Below are positions 34,432-42,526 of a DNA stretch of 64,000 nt, piece after piece. The stretch's first letter is position 1, and each line of letters opens with the position of its first letter. The stretch spans positions 372,001 through 436,000 of the forward strand of contig NZ_FNSD01000001.1 in the NCBI RefSeq assembly GCF_900105625.1, written 5' to 3'. The stretch comes from Terriglobus roseus (GTDB lineage Bacteria > Acidobacteriota > Terriglobia > Terriglobales > Acidobacteriaceae). The position numbers and the translations under genes were made by a program. The notes below the pieces were generated by a model. It saw only the letters and a list, made by a program, of their open reading frames with translations. It ran no database searches and had not been told where the DNA came from.

Positions 34432-35406
34432 ATGAACGAAACATCTCTGCTTTTCGGCGAGGATTTTCCGGAGGTGGTTTACCACTACACATCAATGGAT
34501 GTCTTGCTCAAAATTGTTGAAAAACGAGAGTTTTGGGCGACGAACGCGCGCTTTTTGAACGACGTTAGCGAACGAGACCATTTCCTAAGCCTTGTTGAGC
34601 GACAACTGGTACACATGGCAGGTCGGGAGGGAGCGCTGCCGACGATTAGAAGTCTCTGTGACGGATTTGCGAAATACGCGAAGGAACATCGACGGTTCAC
34701 CGAACTACCGTATGTTGTCTCGTTTTCGGCCGAACCAGATTCACTGGCTCAGTGGCGAGCTTACTGTGCGCGGGGGAATGGTGTATGTATCGGAATACGA
34801 ACGGACTCACTCAGGCAAGCAGCCGTGAAAGCAGTTGACGGACGGTCACTTACGGACGAGCCACTTTCTGTGGATCCGGAGGTCGCTTTTCAAAGGGTTC
34901 TGTATCTATCCGCCGAGGACCAAGCCCAGATTATTAAGATGATCCTCTCGGAGATTGAGCGGGTCAATTTCCTTTTCGCCGTTCACAAATGGCACACTTT
35001 CATGTCAGCACAGGACGAACTGAGTACACGATTCAATGATCTCCTCGAACGTAGAGCCGCGAGTTGCAAAAATCCCGCCTTTTCGGCCGAAGCAGAATAT
35101 CGCTTGATTGCTACTGCTACAGACGCACCGGAGAAGGTGCTTAGATACCGCTCAGCAAAAACTTCTATAGTTCCATATTTGGCCATTTCTGCAGAAGATC
35201 CAACAGATTTTCTTAAGACCGGTGATCGTCTCAGGAAGACGGATCAAGGCTTTCTGGAATGCACCCCGTACTTCATTGAGAGTGTCATGATTGGCCCAAA
35301 TCCGAACGGCGATCTCTCTGCGGAAGTTCTGAACACAATGTTTGAAGGACAAAGATCGAATGTGAAAATAAGCCGGTCGAACATCCCTTACCGGGACTGG
35401 CTCTGA
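34432..35406 (+). CDS. DUF2971-domain protein
   Basis: A 324-residue protein with the DUF2971 signature: VVYHYTSMDVLLKIVEKREF, WATNARFLNDVSERDHF and VVSFSAEPDSLAQWRAYC. Such proteins occur often beside restriction and abortive-infection genes; the biochemical activity is unknown. The start is ATG 34432, with a weak ribosome-binding site. It pairs with the DUF5677 gene and is closed by a terminator hairpin, making a two-gene accessory module. Confidence 0.75.
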   Translation: MNETSLLFGEDFPEVVYHYTSMDVLLKIVEKREFWATNARFLNDVSERDHFLSLVERQLVHMAGREGALPTIRSLCDGFAKYAKEHRRFTELPYVVSFSAEPDSLAQWRAYCARGNGVCIGIRTDSLRQAAVKAVDGRSLTDEPLSVDPEVAFQRVLYLSAEDQAQIIKMILSEIERVNFLFAVHKWHTFMSAQDELSTRFNDLLERRAASCKNPAFSAEAEYRLIATATDAPEKVLRYRSAKTSIVPYLAISAEDPTDFLKTGDRLRKTDQGFLECTPYFIESVMIGPNPNGDLSAEVLNTMFEGQRSNVKISRSNIPYRDWL

Positions 35407-35452
35407 CGATGGTGAATCATTGATAAGTACGAAGCCATAGCAACCTCGCACA

Positions 35453-35472
35453 GGGATCGAAGATTCGATCCC
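35453..35472 (+). terminator. terminator of the DUF5677-DUF2971 module
   Basis: A perfect 8-bp stem (GGGATCGA, TCGATCCC) with an AGAT loop, followed by CCTCTCT, 46 bases after the DUF2971 stop. Confidence 0.65.
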
Positions 35473-35527
35473 CTCTCTGCTCTAACGTCGATTTAGCCTG
35501 CGAAGCAACTTCCACAAAGGGACATCC

Positions 35528-35854
35528 ATGGTCAACTATTACGGCGTAAACTTCTTGCCTCAGTTTACTCAACGCATACATTCGCTCATCTTTAAAGCGA
35601 CATCGCTTTCTCAAAGCGAACGCTTCGTCGGCGCTCCTACAGAGCTTCGAGCGATACATCCAGACGCGACTGGCGAGACGGTTCGGGACTGTTTTTTGCG
35701 AATCGTCCCCACTGCCGACGGAGCTGAAGTGTTACGACCTCCACTCGCGTCGAGCGGCCCCGAAAGCATCACATTATTCACTATCGAGCAGGAAGATCTT
35801 TTGGTGCTGGTGGGGGAATGGTTCGGTCAGGTCGGCAATGCCCTCAGGGCATGA
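35528..35854 (+). CDS. small hypothetical protein
   Basis: 108 residues, ATG preceded by GGGACATCC. Reads like a real alpha/beta protein (MVNYYGVNFLPQFTQRIHSL; FTIEQEDLLVLVGEWFGQVG) but no family is recognised. It stands alone after the DUF2971 terminator. Confidence 0.45.
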   Translation: MVNYYGVNFLPQFTQRIHSLIFKATSLSQSERFVGAPTELRAIHPDATGETVRDCFLRIVPTADGAEVLRPPLASSGPESITLFTIEQEDLLVLVGEWFGQVGNALRA

Positions 35855-35891
35855 AGCACAAGGTTGTGATTACCGCCTGATGTACGGCGGA

Positions 35892-36128
35892 CTACTTGAA
35901 GATCGGCAGCGCGCAGGAATCCCACTGTGACACGGTTTGCACAATGCCGTGGGGTTCGATTCTTTCGAGCCTCTTCGCCCAAGCAGACCTGATAGTGATG
36001 CTATGATGCAACTCTTCTGCACCAGTCACAATGCCCTTCTCTTTCCACACCCTGCATAGCGGTTCCTCTTTGAGGACCGCTAGACGCAACCTGCGCCGGT
36101 CTGAGTCCTGACCGGGACTAGCAGCCAA
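35892..36128 (-). pseudogene. HNH endonuclease-like fragment
   Basis: 78 codons from TTG 36128. RLAVLKEEPLCRVWKEKGIV then TGAEELHH matches the first half of phage HNH proteins (LCRxC...GIVT.A..VDHI). The second Cys of the zinc pair is Trp and the C-terminal half does not resemble an HNH domain, so this is probably a decayed gene. Confidence 0.4.
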
Positions 36129-36295
36129 TCCACGTTCTCGGTCAAAGAAACTTGACGATTAGCTCTGCGAGTGGCGATGCAATGAGCTCCGGACAGCCAG
36201 GATGCCCGCGTGGTTTTCTGGAGAGATGGATAAGGAATAAGCTGGGCGGCGGCTCGTACCATTATGGGTATAAAAACATTTGAAAGGAGAGGACC

Positions 36296-36607
36296 GTGGA
36301 AATATTGGGGTTCACGTTCGGTGATGAGGAAGGTCCGTTGGTGAAGCAACTGCTCGCCGAAGCCAAGAAGAGGATGAACGATGACTGCGTATACACGATC
36401 TCGAACGAGATAAGAGCTGCGATCCGACCTCGGCGTAAGGGCACGAGGACCTATGGAGTGTTCCTGCGTATCCGGCCCCGCATCCTTGGGGCAGTCGTTG
36501 AACTTAGGAAGGCTGACATGAAGCCGCAACCTCTCAACGCAAAGACCCTCAAATCTATCGTCGCTAAGCTACCCGCGATGATTGAGAAGGCAAGAGGATC
36601 GTCTTAA
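36296..36607 (+). CDS. small hypothetical protein
   Basis: 103 residues from GTG 36296 (AAAGGAGAGG about 4 bases upstream). Compact alpha/beta sequence (MEILGFTFGDEEGPLVKQLL; YGVFLRIRPRILGAVVELRK) with no recognised family. It converges with the methyltransferase gene, their stop codons overlapping by 4 bases. Confidence 0.5.
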   Translation: MEILGFTFGDEEGPLVKQLLAEAKKRMNDDCVYTISNEIRAAIRPRRKGTRTYGVFLRIRPRILGAVVELRKADMKPQPLNAKTLKSIVAKLPAMIEKARGSS

Positions 36608-37350
36608 GCTGCTTCTGGAAGAGCCAGGGGCTTGGCGGCAGCGATTCGCGCCTCCGCCACCAAAAAGTACGCTTCATCCCTTTCAATGCCGAAAAATGAT
36701 CTGCCGCTGTTCAGTGCGGCCACGCCTGTCGAACCACTTCCCATCGTGCAATCGAGCACGGTCATTCCGGGTTCAGTGTAGGTCTTTATGAGGTACTCCA
36801 AGAGCGGGACAGGCTTCTGAGTCGGGTGATGTCCCTTCTCTGGATTGAATGCGAGCACAGTCTTGGGATAGCGTGATCCATCGGTGCAGAAAGTCTCCTG
36901 ATTCTGGAAGGTGCCGTAGTTTTCTGTCTTCTTTCCTCTGCCAGTCGTATACGTTCCATGGCCGAAGCTCTTCTGAGGATTGTAGGGCGGCATGCGGTCA
37001 CAGAACACCAGGATGTTCTCGTGATTCTTTAGTGGGTACCTGTTGGCATTCAGAAAGCCAGTCCCCTGCGGCTTCTCCCATATCCATTCAGACTTGAGTT
37101 GCTTCAGGTTGCTTGCGGCTACCGTTGTCGTGAATGGTTGCTGAGTGAACAGCACGATCGGAGCACCGGGCTTGCATACCCGCTTCCAAGCCGCCCAAAG
37201 CTGTTCCATCGGGATCACAGAATCCCAAGGATTTTGTGTGGTTCCATATGGCAGATCGGTCAGCACCATGTCCACTGAGCCATCCTCAATTTCTTTTAAT
37301 CGCTCAAGGCAATCGCCGAGCATGAGACGGGCTGTGGTGGATGGTGACAT
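36604..37350 (-). CDS. phage DNA methyltransferase (beta class, N6-adenine/N4-cytosine)
   Basis: A 248-residue SAM-dependent DNA methylase. The catalytic motif IV appears first (VDMVLTDLPYGTTQNPWD), motif I last (GMTVLDCTMGSGSTGVAAL), the order of the beta class. HHPTQKPVPLLEYLIKTYTE between them is the conserved motif X region. It is an orphan: no cognate restriction gene is adjacent, as usual for phage methylases that protect DNA from host restriction. Its start overlaps the HNH gene by about 55 bases, so the two are translationally coupled. Confidence 0.9.
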   Translation of the reverse strand: MSPSTTARLMLGDCLERLKEIEDGSVDMVLTDLPYGTTQNPWDSVIPMEQLWAAWKRVCKPGAPIVLFTQQPFTTTVAASNLKQLKSEWIWEKPQGTGFLNANRYPLKNHENILVFCDRMPPYNPQKSFGHGTYTTGRGKKTENYGTFQNQETFCTDGSRYPKTVLAFNPEKGHHPTQKPVPLLEYLIKTYTEPGMTVLDCTMGSGSTGVAALNSGRSFFGIERDEAYFLVAEARIAAAKPLALPEAA

Positions 37351-37727
37351 TCAGTGATTCCGGGAGATTGGCTGGGCGGTACGCGTTGCTCGCGCTTGGT
37401 CTTCAGCACATGACACGAACGGCAGAGAGATTGCAGGTTCGACAGGATCAGGCGAAGATCGGGGCGTTGATTGATCGGGATGATGTGGTCTACGTCCACA
37501 GCCGGTGTGCCTCTTTGATCGACGAGACAGTGCTGACACAGGTACAGGTCACGCACCAGCGCTAGCTTGCGGACTCTGGCCCAATCAGCGTCATAGCCAC
37601 GAGAGCTTGCTGTGCCGCGCAATCGGTCATACTGTATGGCAGCGGGCCTGTGGACGGCGCAGTATCCCTCGTCAACGAGTGCGGAACATCCCGTTCTGCT
37701 GCATGGTCTAGCTGGGCGGTTAGGCAT
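37296..37727 (-). CDS. HNH endonuclease, terminase-associated type
   Basis: A 143-residue protein from ATG 37727 (the frame is open to 37850 without coding character). N-terminal Cys knuckle MPNRPARPCSRTGCSALVDE and YCAVH, then the nuclease core LCQHCLVDQRGTPAVDVDHI with a C-terminal LQSLCRSCHVLKTKRE. H, N and H are all present. In intact phages such genes usually lie directly upstream of the small terminase and assist packaging cleavage. Here 4 kb of other genes separates them. Confidence 0.9.
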   Translation of the reverse strand: MPNRPARPCSRTGCSALVDEGYCAVHRPAAIQYDRLRGTASSRGYDADWARVRKLALVRDLYLCQHCLVDQRGTPAVDVDHIIPINQRPDLRLILSNLQSLCRSCHVLKTKREQRVPPSQSPGITECHHPPQPVSCSAIALSD

Positions 37728-37831
37728 GGGTCTCAGTAGCCTTGAAAAGGCTAGGTTCGCGTTGTGGGCAGACACCGTCCGGGCATGAAATTCGGTGTGT
37801 GTCGAACTCTTTGATAGGGAGATACGAGAGA

Positions 37832-38335
37832 ATGACCGATCTTGCAGCAATCGCGCTTGCCGAATGGCTGACTAGAGAGATTCCACAGCGTGCCGCCAAA
37901 GACAATAATGGTGCTTGGACAGAAGCGGTGTTTGAAAGCCTAAAAGAGTTCGCCCTTGAGAAGGGATGGAAGATCTTCCCCGAGGTGAAGTGCTATCAAG
38001 GTGAATACCACTGCGATTTCATGCTCTTCGAGCATGGATACGGGTGCCGTTTAGCCTGCGAATCTCAATGGCAGACGCATCGATCGGACGTCGGCGAGCT
38101 GAAATGGGCTTTCGACAAGCTGCGTGGCGTTAAGGCCGATGTGAAGCTCTTCGTTTTCGAGGGCACAGACAGTTGGCAGGACGACATCCGGGAATACATA
38201 GAAGGATATGCGCAACTCGATCCTGTCGAGACTTTTGTCTTCATGCGCTGGAACGAGAAGAGTTGGAAACGTTACTTGTGGAAGCCACAGGTTCGAGGTA
38301 TCCAGAACGTCGGCTTTTCCCCATTCCAGTTTTAG
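37832..38335 (+). CDS. putative PD-(D/E)XK-like nuclease
   Basis: A 167-residue protein from ATG 37832 with a GGGAGAT nearby; the frame is open to 37742. E31 (WTEAVFESLKEFALEKGW), D62 (YHCDFMLFEHG) and E77-S-Q79 (CRLACESQW) are spaced like the E...D...ExQ/ExK active site of restriction-like nucleases, with beta strands around each. I infer the fold only from this spacing. It is on the plus strand, divergent from the HNH/methylase pair. Confidence 0.5.
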   Translation: MTDLAAIALAEWLTREIPQRAAKDNNGAWTEAVFESLKEFALEKGWKIFPEVKCYQGEYHCDFMLFEHGYGCRLACESQWQTHRSDVGELKWAFDKLRGVKADVKLFVFEGTDSWQDDIREYIEGYAQLDPVETFVFMRWNEKSWKRYLWKPQVRGIQNVGFSPFQF

Positions 38336-38400
38336 ACTTCCGATCTAAATGTTGAGTAGACACACCCCGGCCTTCAGAACAGAACAAGAGCAGTCCTATT

Positions 38401-38592
38401 ACGTTTAGCTATTGGTCACTGGTTGCTACTTTCTGCTTCGACTACAGGGATTCCCTGCCGGTTTAGATCGCCTACGGCGCAATTACGGCATTAGACTTCA
38501 CTGCCACTGGGGTATCAGTCCAGTTCACGTTGTCCGGGGTGAGCCAACGTGCAGGGTTCATCGTTCACAGCTTCATCGGCAATCCGACATAG
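38401..38592 (+). pseudogene. remnant of a decayed gene with an in-frame stop
   Basis: The frame reads TFSYWSLVATFCFDYRDSLP-V, TAG (38464), IAYGAITALDFTATGVSVQF-TLSGVSQRAGFIVHSFIGNP-T, TAG (38590). The sequence has strong coding character on both sides of the first stop, and a hairpin follows the final stop at once. No family recognised. The rest of 38336-39054 holds no gene I can support. Confidence 0.35.
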
Positions 38593-38616
38593 CGTCTGAC
38601 GCTTGCGCTCAGACGC
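38592..38616 (+). terminator. hairpin directly after the remnant gene
   Basis: GCGTCTGA (38592-38599) pairs perfectly with TCAGACGC (38609-38616). It starts within the TAG of the remnant reading frame, which supports that frame having been a real gene. Confidence 0.45.
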
Positions 38617-38899
38617 ACATAGGGCCTTCAATCGTCTGTTCGGCGCGAAGGGTATGGTGGCAGGTAACCTCGATTTTCGCCAGCGGATGATGCCTACTGG
38701 CTCGGACGCTCTACCGTGATCGGGAGCGGAGAATCTGGTGGATGTGGACTCATTACTGCAAAAGCTCGCCCGGTATATGCCTGCTCTTCGGGTGAACTCC
38801 TAAACTCTTAGTTCTTATATCTATTTTCTCATCCGCACATGGCCCAATTCCTCGAAAACGGGACTTATTTACAAGCTGCCACGAATGATCGCAACGCAC

Positions 38900-38924
38900 A
38901 GAGCCACCACTGAAGGGTGGCTCT
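38900..38924. terminator. terminator-like hairpin
   Basis: A perfect 9-bp stem AGAGCCACC and GGTGGCTCT with a 7-base loop. It lies 130 bases beyond the stop of the minus-strand sigma-like gene and may end that transcript. Confidence 0.5.
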
Positions 38925-39054
38925 TGAAGATGCGCTAGGAGGGAGTGCGTCCTGTTTCACGTCGCTATGATTCAGTTCAGCGTGCGGCCAGGAGCAGGCC
39001 GTGGAAGGTCGAAGGCTGGGGATTTGCCCTCTGTATATACAGCCATCTCGTGAG

Positions 39055-39525
39055 CTATTTCGTCAGCGCTTTGCGGTATGCGAGCAATCTTTGTCGCAAC
39101 GTGCCTTCCTTTAAACTAAAGCGCTGCGCGGTCTCCTTGAGTGAGTGGCCCGCAAGCATCGATACTGCCACTTCTTTCATGTCATCAGGCAAGTCGGAGA
39201 TGTCGATATACGAGTGATCTTCTGCTGCCCGCTCGGGTATGCATTCGCTAGAGACGTGCAACTTATCCGCGAATCGTTTCTTTCGTTCGTTCTTCACGAT
39301 CACTGAGTGCCATCGTTCGAACGAGTCGAACGTGTACTGCCGAAAGTCTTGCAGGTGCTGCCACACGATCAAAGAGACGTTCTGGGCGATGTCCTCTGAA
39401 TCATTGGGGCGGTCGTTGGAGGATTGCCTCGCTCGGGTCCTGACAGCCTCTAGGAGGGCCGTCAGTGTGATGTCGGTCTGATCCTTGAGCCAAATCTCGT
39501 ACAAGCCGTCGAGCGTGTTAGCCAT
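39055..39525 (-). CDS. phage-encoded sigma-70-like factor
   Basis: A 156-residue protein resembling a minimal ECF sigma factor. Region 2: RPNDSEDIAQNVSLIVWQHL then QDFRQYTFDSFERWHSVIVK (about residues 38-77). Region 4: LPDDMKEVAVSMLAGHSLKE then TAQRFSLKEGTLRQRLLAYR (about 112-152), a helix-turn-helix. It may redirect RNA polymerase to phage genes, including the morphogenesis operon. Its start overlaps the preceding small gene by 8 bases. Confidence 0.75.
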   Translation of the reverse strand: MANTLDGLYEIWLKDQTDITLTALLEAVRTRARQSSNDRPNDSEDIAQNVSLIVWQHLQDFRQYTFDSFERWHSVIVKNERKKRFADKLHVSSECIPERAAEDHSYIDISDLPDDMKEVAVSMLAGHSLKETAQRFSLKEGTLRQRLLAYRKALTK

Positions 39526-39748
39526 GGAACGTCACCGTTCCCTTCGCCACCAAAGCCGCGAACTTCTCGGCGGATAGCTTAACGACTGGATGTTTGAATG
39601 CCCAGGCATCGCGGATAGCGACAGCCTCAGGATGGTTCCTACAGGCCTGCTCGATCATCGTCAAACCGGGCTTTAGAGATGGCGCGGGCTTCCATAAGCG
39701 CTTGTGAGCTATGCGCTCAATGTCTACTGTGTCTTTCGTCTTCTTCAC
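39518..39748 (-). CDS. small hypothetical protein
   Basis: 76 residues starting at GTG 39748, with AAGGA 5 bases upstream; the longer frame to 39835 would read through a terminator hairpin and is unlikely. Basic N-terminus (VKKTKDTVDIERIAHKRLWK) and C-terminal AEKFAALVAKGTVTFHG. The overlap with the sigma-like gene suggests co-expression, perhaps as a partner. Confidence 0.5.
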   Translation of the reverse strand: MKKTKDTVDIERIAHKRLWKPAPSLKPGLTMIEQACRNHPEAVAIRDAWAFKHPVVKLSAEKFAALVAKGTVTFHG

Positions 39749-39767
39749 GGTGTTCCTTGCAGGCGGG

Positions 39768-39793
39768 ACAGGGATGCTTGTTGGCATCCCTGT
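39768..39793 (-). terminator. terminator after the HNH gene at 39811
   Basis: A perfect 10-bp stem (ACAGGGATGC, GCATCCCTGT) and 6-base loop, just beyond the stop of the minus-strand HNH gene. Confidence 0.7.
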
Positions 39794-39810
39794 TGGGTTG
39801 TTGCAGTGGA

Positions 39811-40389
39811 TTAGGCGGCATTCGCTAGGCTGCATAGCTCATCTACTGATTCAGCAAGAGCTTGCTGCAGCGGTGCAAGGATCGATATGACCGTTTTCCG
39901 CTTGCGCTTTGCGTCTCTCGCTTCTATGGCTGCTCTATGCTTTTTAAGGTAGGAGATCTGGGGTTCCGAGACCCTGCGACCAAGCACGCCGCTTTGTGCA
40001 ATTGAGTAGGCGGTCTGACCGCCGTCAAGCGCTCTGAAAATCGCCTTACGTTCGGCGATGGTAAGAGCCTTGCCTCGGGCTGGCTGATTGTCATAGCGAC
40101 CTGCAGCTCTGCGATCCGCCATGTTCTCTTTTTGATCCCCACACCGCAGATGGCTGGGGTTTATGCATGCCTTTGAAACACAGCTCGGACTGTGCAACAG
40201 GTATGCACCCTCAGGTATCGGCCCCCTGAAGATTTCGTACGCATAGCGATGGGCTAGAAAGGTAGTGCCAGCCTTGTCTGTAACTAAGCCGTATCCGTTC
40301 CTGCTCTTACCCTTTTGCCATACCCAACACCCTGTCTCCCGGGATATGTTGATGCTGTTTATGAGTTGTTCAATTTTGTTAGTTTCCAT
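39811..40389 (-). CDS. HNH homing-endonuclease-like protein
   Basis: A 192-residue protein. CWVWQKGKSRNGYGLV, AHRYAYEIFRGPIPEGAYLL and HSPSCVSKACINPSHLRCGD followed by ENMADR match the HNH_3/AP2-type phage homing endonuclease pattern, with H, N and H conserved. The C-terminal half has an HTH-like GGQTAYSIAQSGVLGRRVSE, presumably for DNA binding. GAGGAG lies ahead of the start. It probably acts as a selfish nuclease or a regulator derived from one. Confidence 0.8.
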   Translation of the reverse strand: METNKIEQLINSINISRETGCWVWQKGKSRNGYGLVTDKAGTTFLAHRYAYEIFRGPIPEGAYLLHSPSCVSKACINPSHLRCGDQKENMADRRAAGRYDNQPARGKALTIAERKAIFRALDGGQTAYSIAQSGVLGRRVSEPQISYLKKHRAAIEARDAKRKRKTVISILAPLQQALAESVDELCSLANAA

Positions 40390-40578
40390 GATCTTGCACT
40401 CTCCTCAGAGTCGGTCCATCGCGGACCTTCGAGAGGTACAGATCGATGCATAGGAGCTTTACCCCTACACGAAAGTATTAGTATGTCCCGTGAATGGGGC
40501 CTAAATGCCCGTTGGCTGATTTAGTTCAATTTTTTTGGGCAAAAACAGATGCGGGGATTGTTTCCGCTTAAACCCTTT

Positions 40579-40905
40579 TTAAGCTGCTTTCTTCACTGTT
40601 ACCTGCCTGATCTGCTTTTCCAGACCCACCACATACTCCGCCAGGTTCTTGTAGAGTTCAGCTTCATTCATCTTGCTGAGGATCTGCTAAACAGCCTCAT
40701 CGAGATGCTTCGCGGCAACAGGAGGCTCAAACCTTGGCTGTCTGAGGTTTACGGGTGGCATCCCCGGACCCGGAGGAATCGGGCTCGTCTGGAGGAATTG
40801 GGCGTCGGCATTGGCCTTCCGTTGAGCGGCCTTGAGACATGCCTCAGATTTCGCAAGGCGTTCTGCACCACCACGACGACACCTCCAGATGTCACCTGTA
40901 TGCAT
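40579..40905 (-). pseudogene. hypothetical gene interrupted by an amber codon
   Basis: The frame from about 40905 (or ATG 40980) reads to EPPVAAKHLDEAV, TAG at 40689-40687, and continues in the same frame as QILSKMNEAELYKNLAEYVV then GLEKQIRQVTVKKAA to TAA at 40581. The part after the amber codon is clearly protein-like. It is either a nonsense mutation, a suppressible stop, or a separate 30-residue gene starting at the Met. Confidence 0.45.
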
Positions 40906-41194
40906 CCTCACGCGCTTCACCGCAGGTTTGATACTGAGACTTGGTGTCCAAGGTAAAGCTGTGTCTTGAGGGGTCGTCATGTGTGAAAAGTGCAGCTAGT
41001 AGCGACCGGTTGACAGCCTGGACGTAAAAGCAAGTCCTGTAGTCGCCATGACTCTCCTCGCCCTGATATTGAATCTCGCCGTTGCCTATAGGGTGGTTCA
41101 TCATCATAGCGGTGATGCGAGCGAGGATGAAGTAAGCTGCACCCACCATTAGCAATATCTTCCAACCGTTTTTAGGCGACTTCCAAACTTGCAA
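40892..41194 (-). CDS. small membrane protein
   Basis: 100 residues from TTG 41194 with GGAGGG 5 bases upstream. One N-terminal membrane segment (WKILLMVGAAYFILARITAM) and a hydrophilic C-terminal domain (ESHGDYRTCFYVQAVNRSLL). Family unknown. Confidence 0.5.
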   Translation of the reverse strand: MQVWKSPKNGWKILLMVGAAYFILARITAMMMNHPIGNGEIQYQGEESHGDYRTCFYVQAVNRSLLAALFTHDDPSRHSFTLDTKSQYQTCGEAREDAYR

Positions 41195-41338
41195 TTGAAC
41201 CCTCCGGGCTGAGTCGTTCGACGACTCAATCTCCAGACCTTAGCTCCAACAATTCGAGATGGCAAGCGCTGTCTGCGTACTCCTAGCACGTAGATAACAG
41301 GTGACGGGTGCTCAGGAGTTGCCGTCCATAAATGACGA

Positions 41339-41365
41339 AAGGGGATGCGTTGGTAGCATCCCCTT
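41339..41365 (-). terminator. terminator after the gene at 41404
   Basis: A 10-bp perfect stem (AAGGGGATGC, GCATCCCCTT) with a 7-base loop, on the minus strand followed by TCGTCATTT. It lies 40 bases beyond the stop. Confidence 0.7.
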
Positions 41366-41403
41366 CCCTCCGTTCGACACTCACGCTACCTTGACGAGGC
41401 AAT

Positions 41404-42180
41404 CTACGAGTTAGCTTGATCCTGCTTTCTACGTTCGTTCTTCAAGTCTTCCTCCGTCGCCAGCCTGTTATCTCCGCGCACATAGAATGTTAGAGCTTTG
41501 ACTGCGCTTTCCATGTCAGTTTTAAACGTAGCAACCGACTCACCCGCGTAGAGGTCTTGAAGGAATCGCGTGAGCTTATCTAGGCGGCTTTTCGCGGCCT
41601 CTCTTGCAAGAGCGACCTGCGCTGCCTTCTCCCTGCTCCGCCTGGACTCTGCGACAGTCTCCCGGGCTTTCTGGAACACGGCCGTTGCTCGATCTTGAAT
41701 ATCGACGGTACGTGGCAGATCGGGATGCTGCACGAGCAGGGTAACCAACTCTGAGTTTCGGCGCTCAGCGAGATCAATATTGTGCATGGCAGCGACCGCG
41801 AGGAAATCGGGGTGCACAGGCTTAGCGCGTCGATAGTCTTCCATGATGTTGTACGCCGTACGGCGTTCAACGCCGATCAGATCACAGAGTCCCGAAAAGG
41901 TAGTCTTCTGGGCGGCAGTTGGCTGATCATTCCGGGTGTCAAGGCACCAGAACCAATAAGTGTGCAGGACCTGACCAAATTGGAAACGGGACATTCTGTA
42001 TCCGTTCTTAGCTGATAGCAGCTGTACACGATAGGCCCTCTCCATCTCACTCGCGGGTGGCTCCAAATGAGCAAAAAGCGTGTCGAATCGAGAACCCATT
42101 GCGTTGATCTGCGACTCTAGGCTCTGATCTGCGTAGGTGTGAAAAGTTTGCTCAGTGGCTTGTGTGGTCATATGTAGCAT
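41404..42180 (-). CDS. phage hypothetical protein with HTH-like segment
   Basis: 258 residues from ATG 42180, preceded by GAGGAG at 6 bases; the frame is open to 42225. Predominantly helical. FSGLCDLIGVERRTAYNIME looks like a helix-turn-helix, and the C-terminal half is a charged coiled coil (FQKARETVAESRRSREKAAQ). It may be a regulator or a replication-related protein of the prophage; no family recognised. Confidence 0.55.
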   Translation of the reverse strand: MLHMTTQATEQTFHTYADQSLESQINAMGSRFDTLFAHLEPPASEMERAYRVQLLSAKNGYRMSRFQFGQVLHTYWFWCLDTRNDQPTAAQKTTFSGLCDLIGVERRTAYNIMEDYRRAKPVHPDFLAVAAMHNIDLAERRNSELVTLLVQHPDLPRTVDIQDRATAVFQKARETVAESRRSREKAAQVALAREAAKSRLDKLTRFLQDLYAGESVATFKTDMESAVKALTFYVRGDNRLATEEDLKNERRKQDQANS

Positions 42181-42268
42181 CGAAAGCTCCTCATTCGTGA
42201 AAATGCGCACTTGGGCAGCACCCATCTCTGCCCGTGCGCTAAGTTGATTAGCGGGTGCGGACAGTTGG

Positions 42269-42526
42269 TTAGGCAGCTACGATGAGCGAGCGGTGATCGC
42301 ATTTAGCGAAGGCGCACAGAGCGTCAACGGGAACAAGCACGCGTCCGCCAATGCGGCGCGTGCTGAGACGCCCGTCTGCGATCAGATAGTCGAGTGACCG
42401 AGGACTGATAGCAAGTGCCTTCGCGGCATCACGCCGAGAAAGAAAGAGCGGAACAAATTGTTGGGACTGGTTGAGAGTGGCGGCGGTCCCGGGCACGAGC
42501 ACGGGAAGAACACTAATTTTACCCAT
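42269..42526 (-). CDS. excisionase-like HTH protein
   Basis: About 85 residues from ATG 42526 (GTG 42583 also possible). FLSRRDAAKALAISPRSLDY followed by LIADGRLSTRRIGGRVLVPV is the MerR-like winged-helix pattern of the helix-turn-helix 17 / excisionase family (DNA-binding helix, wing with RRIGGRVLVP). It probably bends DNA at the att sites during excision or represses early genes. Confidence 0.75.
   Translation of the reverse strand: MGKISVLPVLVPGTAATLNQSQQFVPLFLSRRDAAKALAISPRSLDYLIADGRLSTRRIGGRVLVPVDALCAFAKCDHRSLIVAA

Noticed and set aside
35152-35451. 99-codon minus-strand frame and similar small frames around 36080-36529
   Set aside because: Shadow frames of the DUF2971 gene and of the small gene at 36296.
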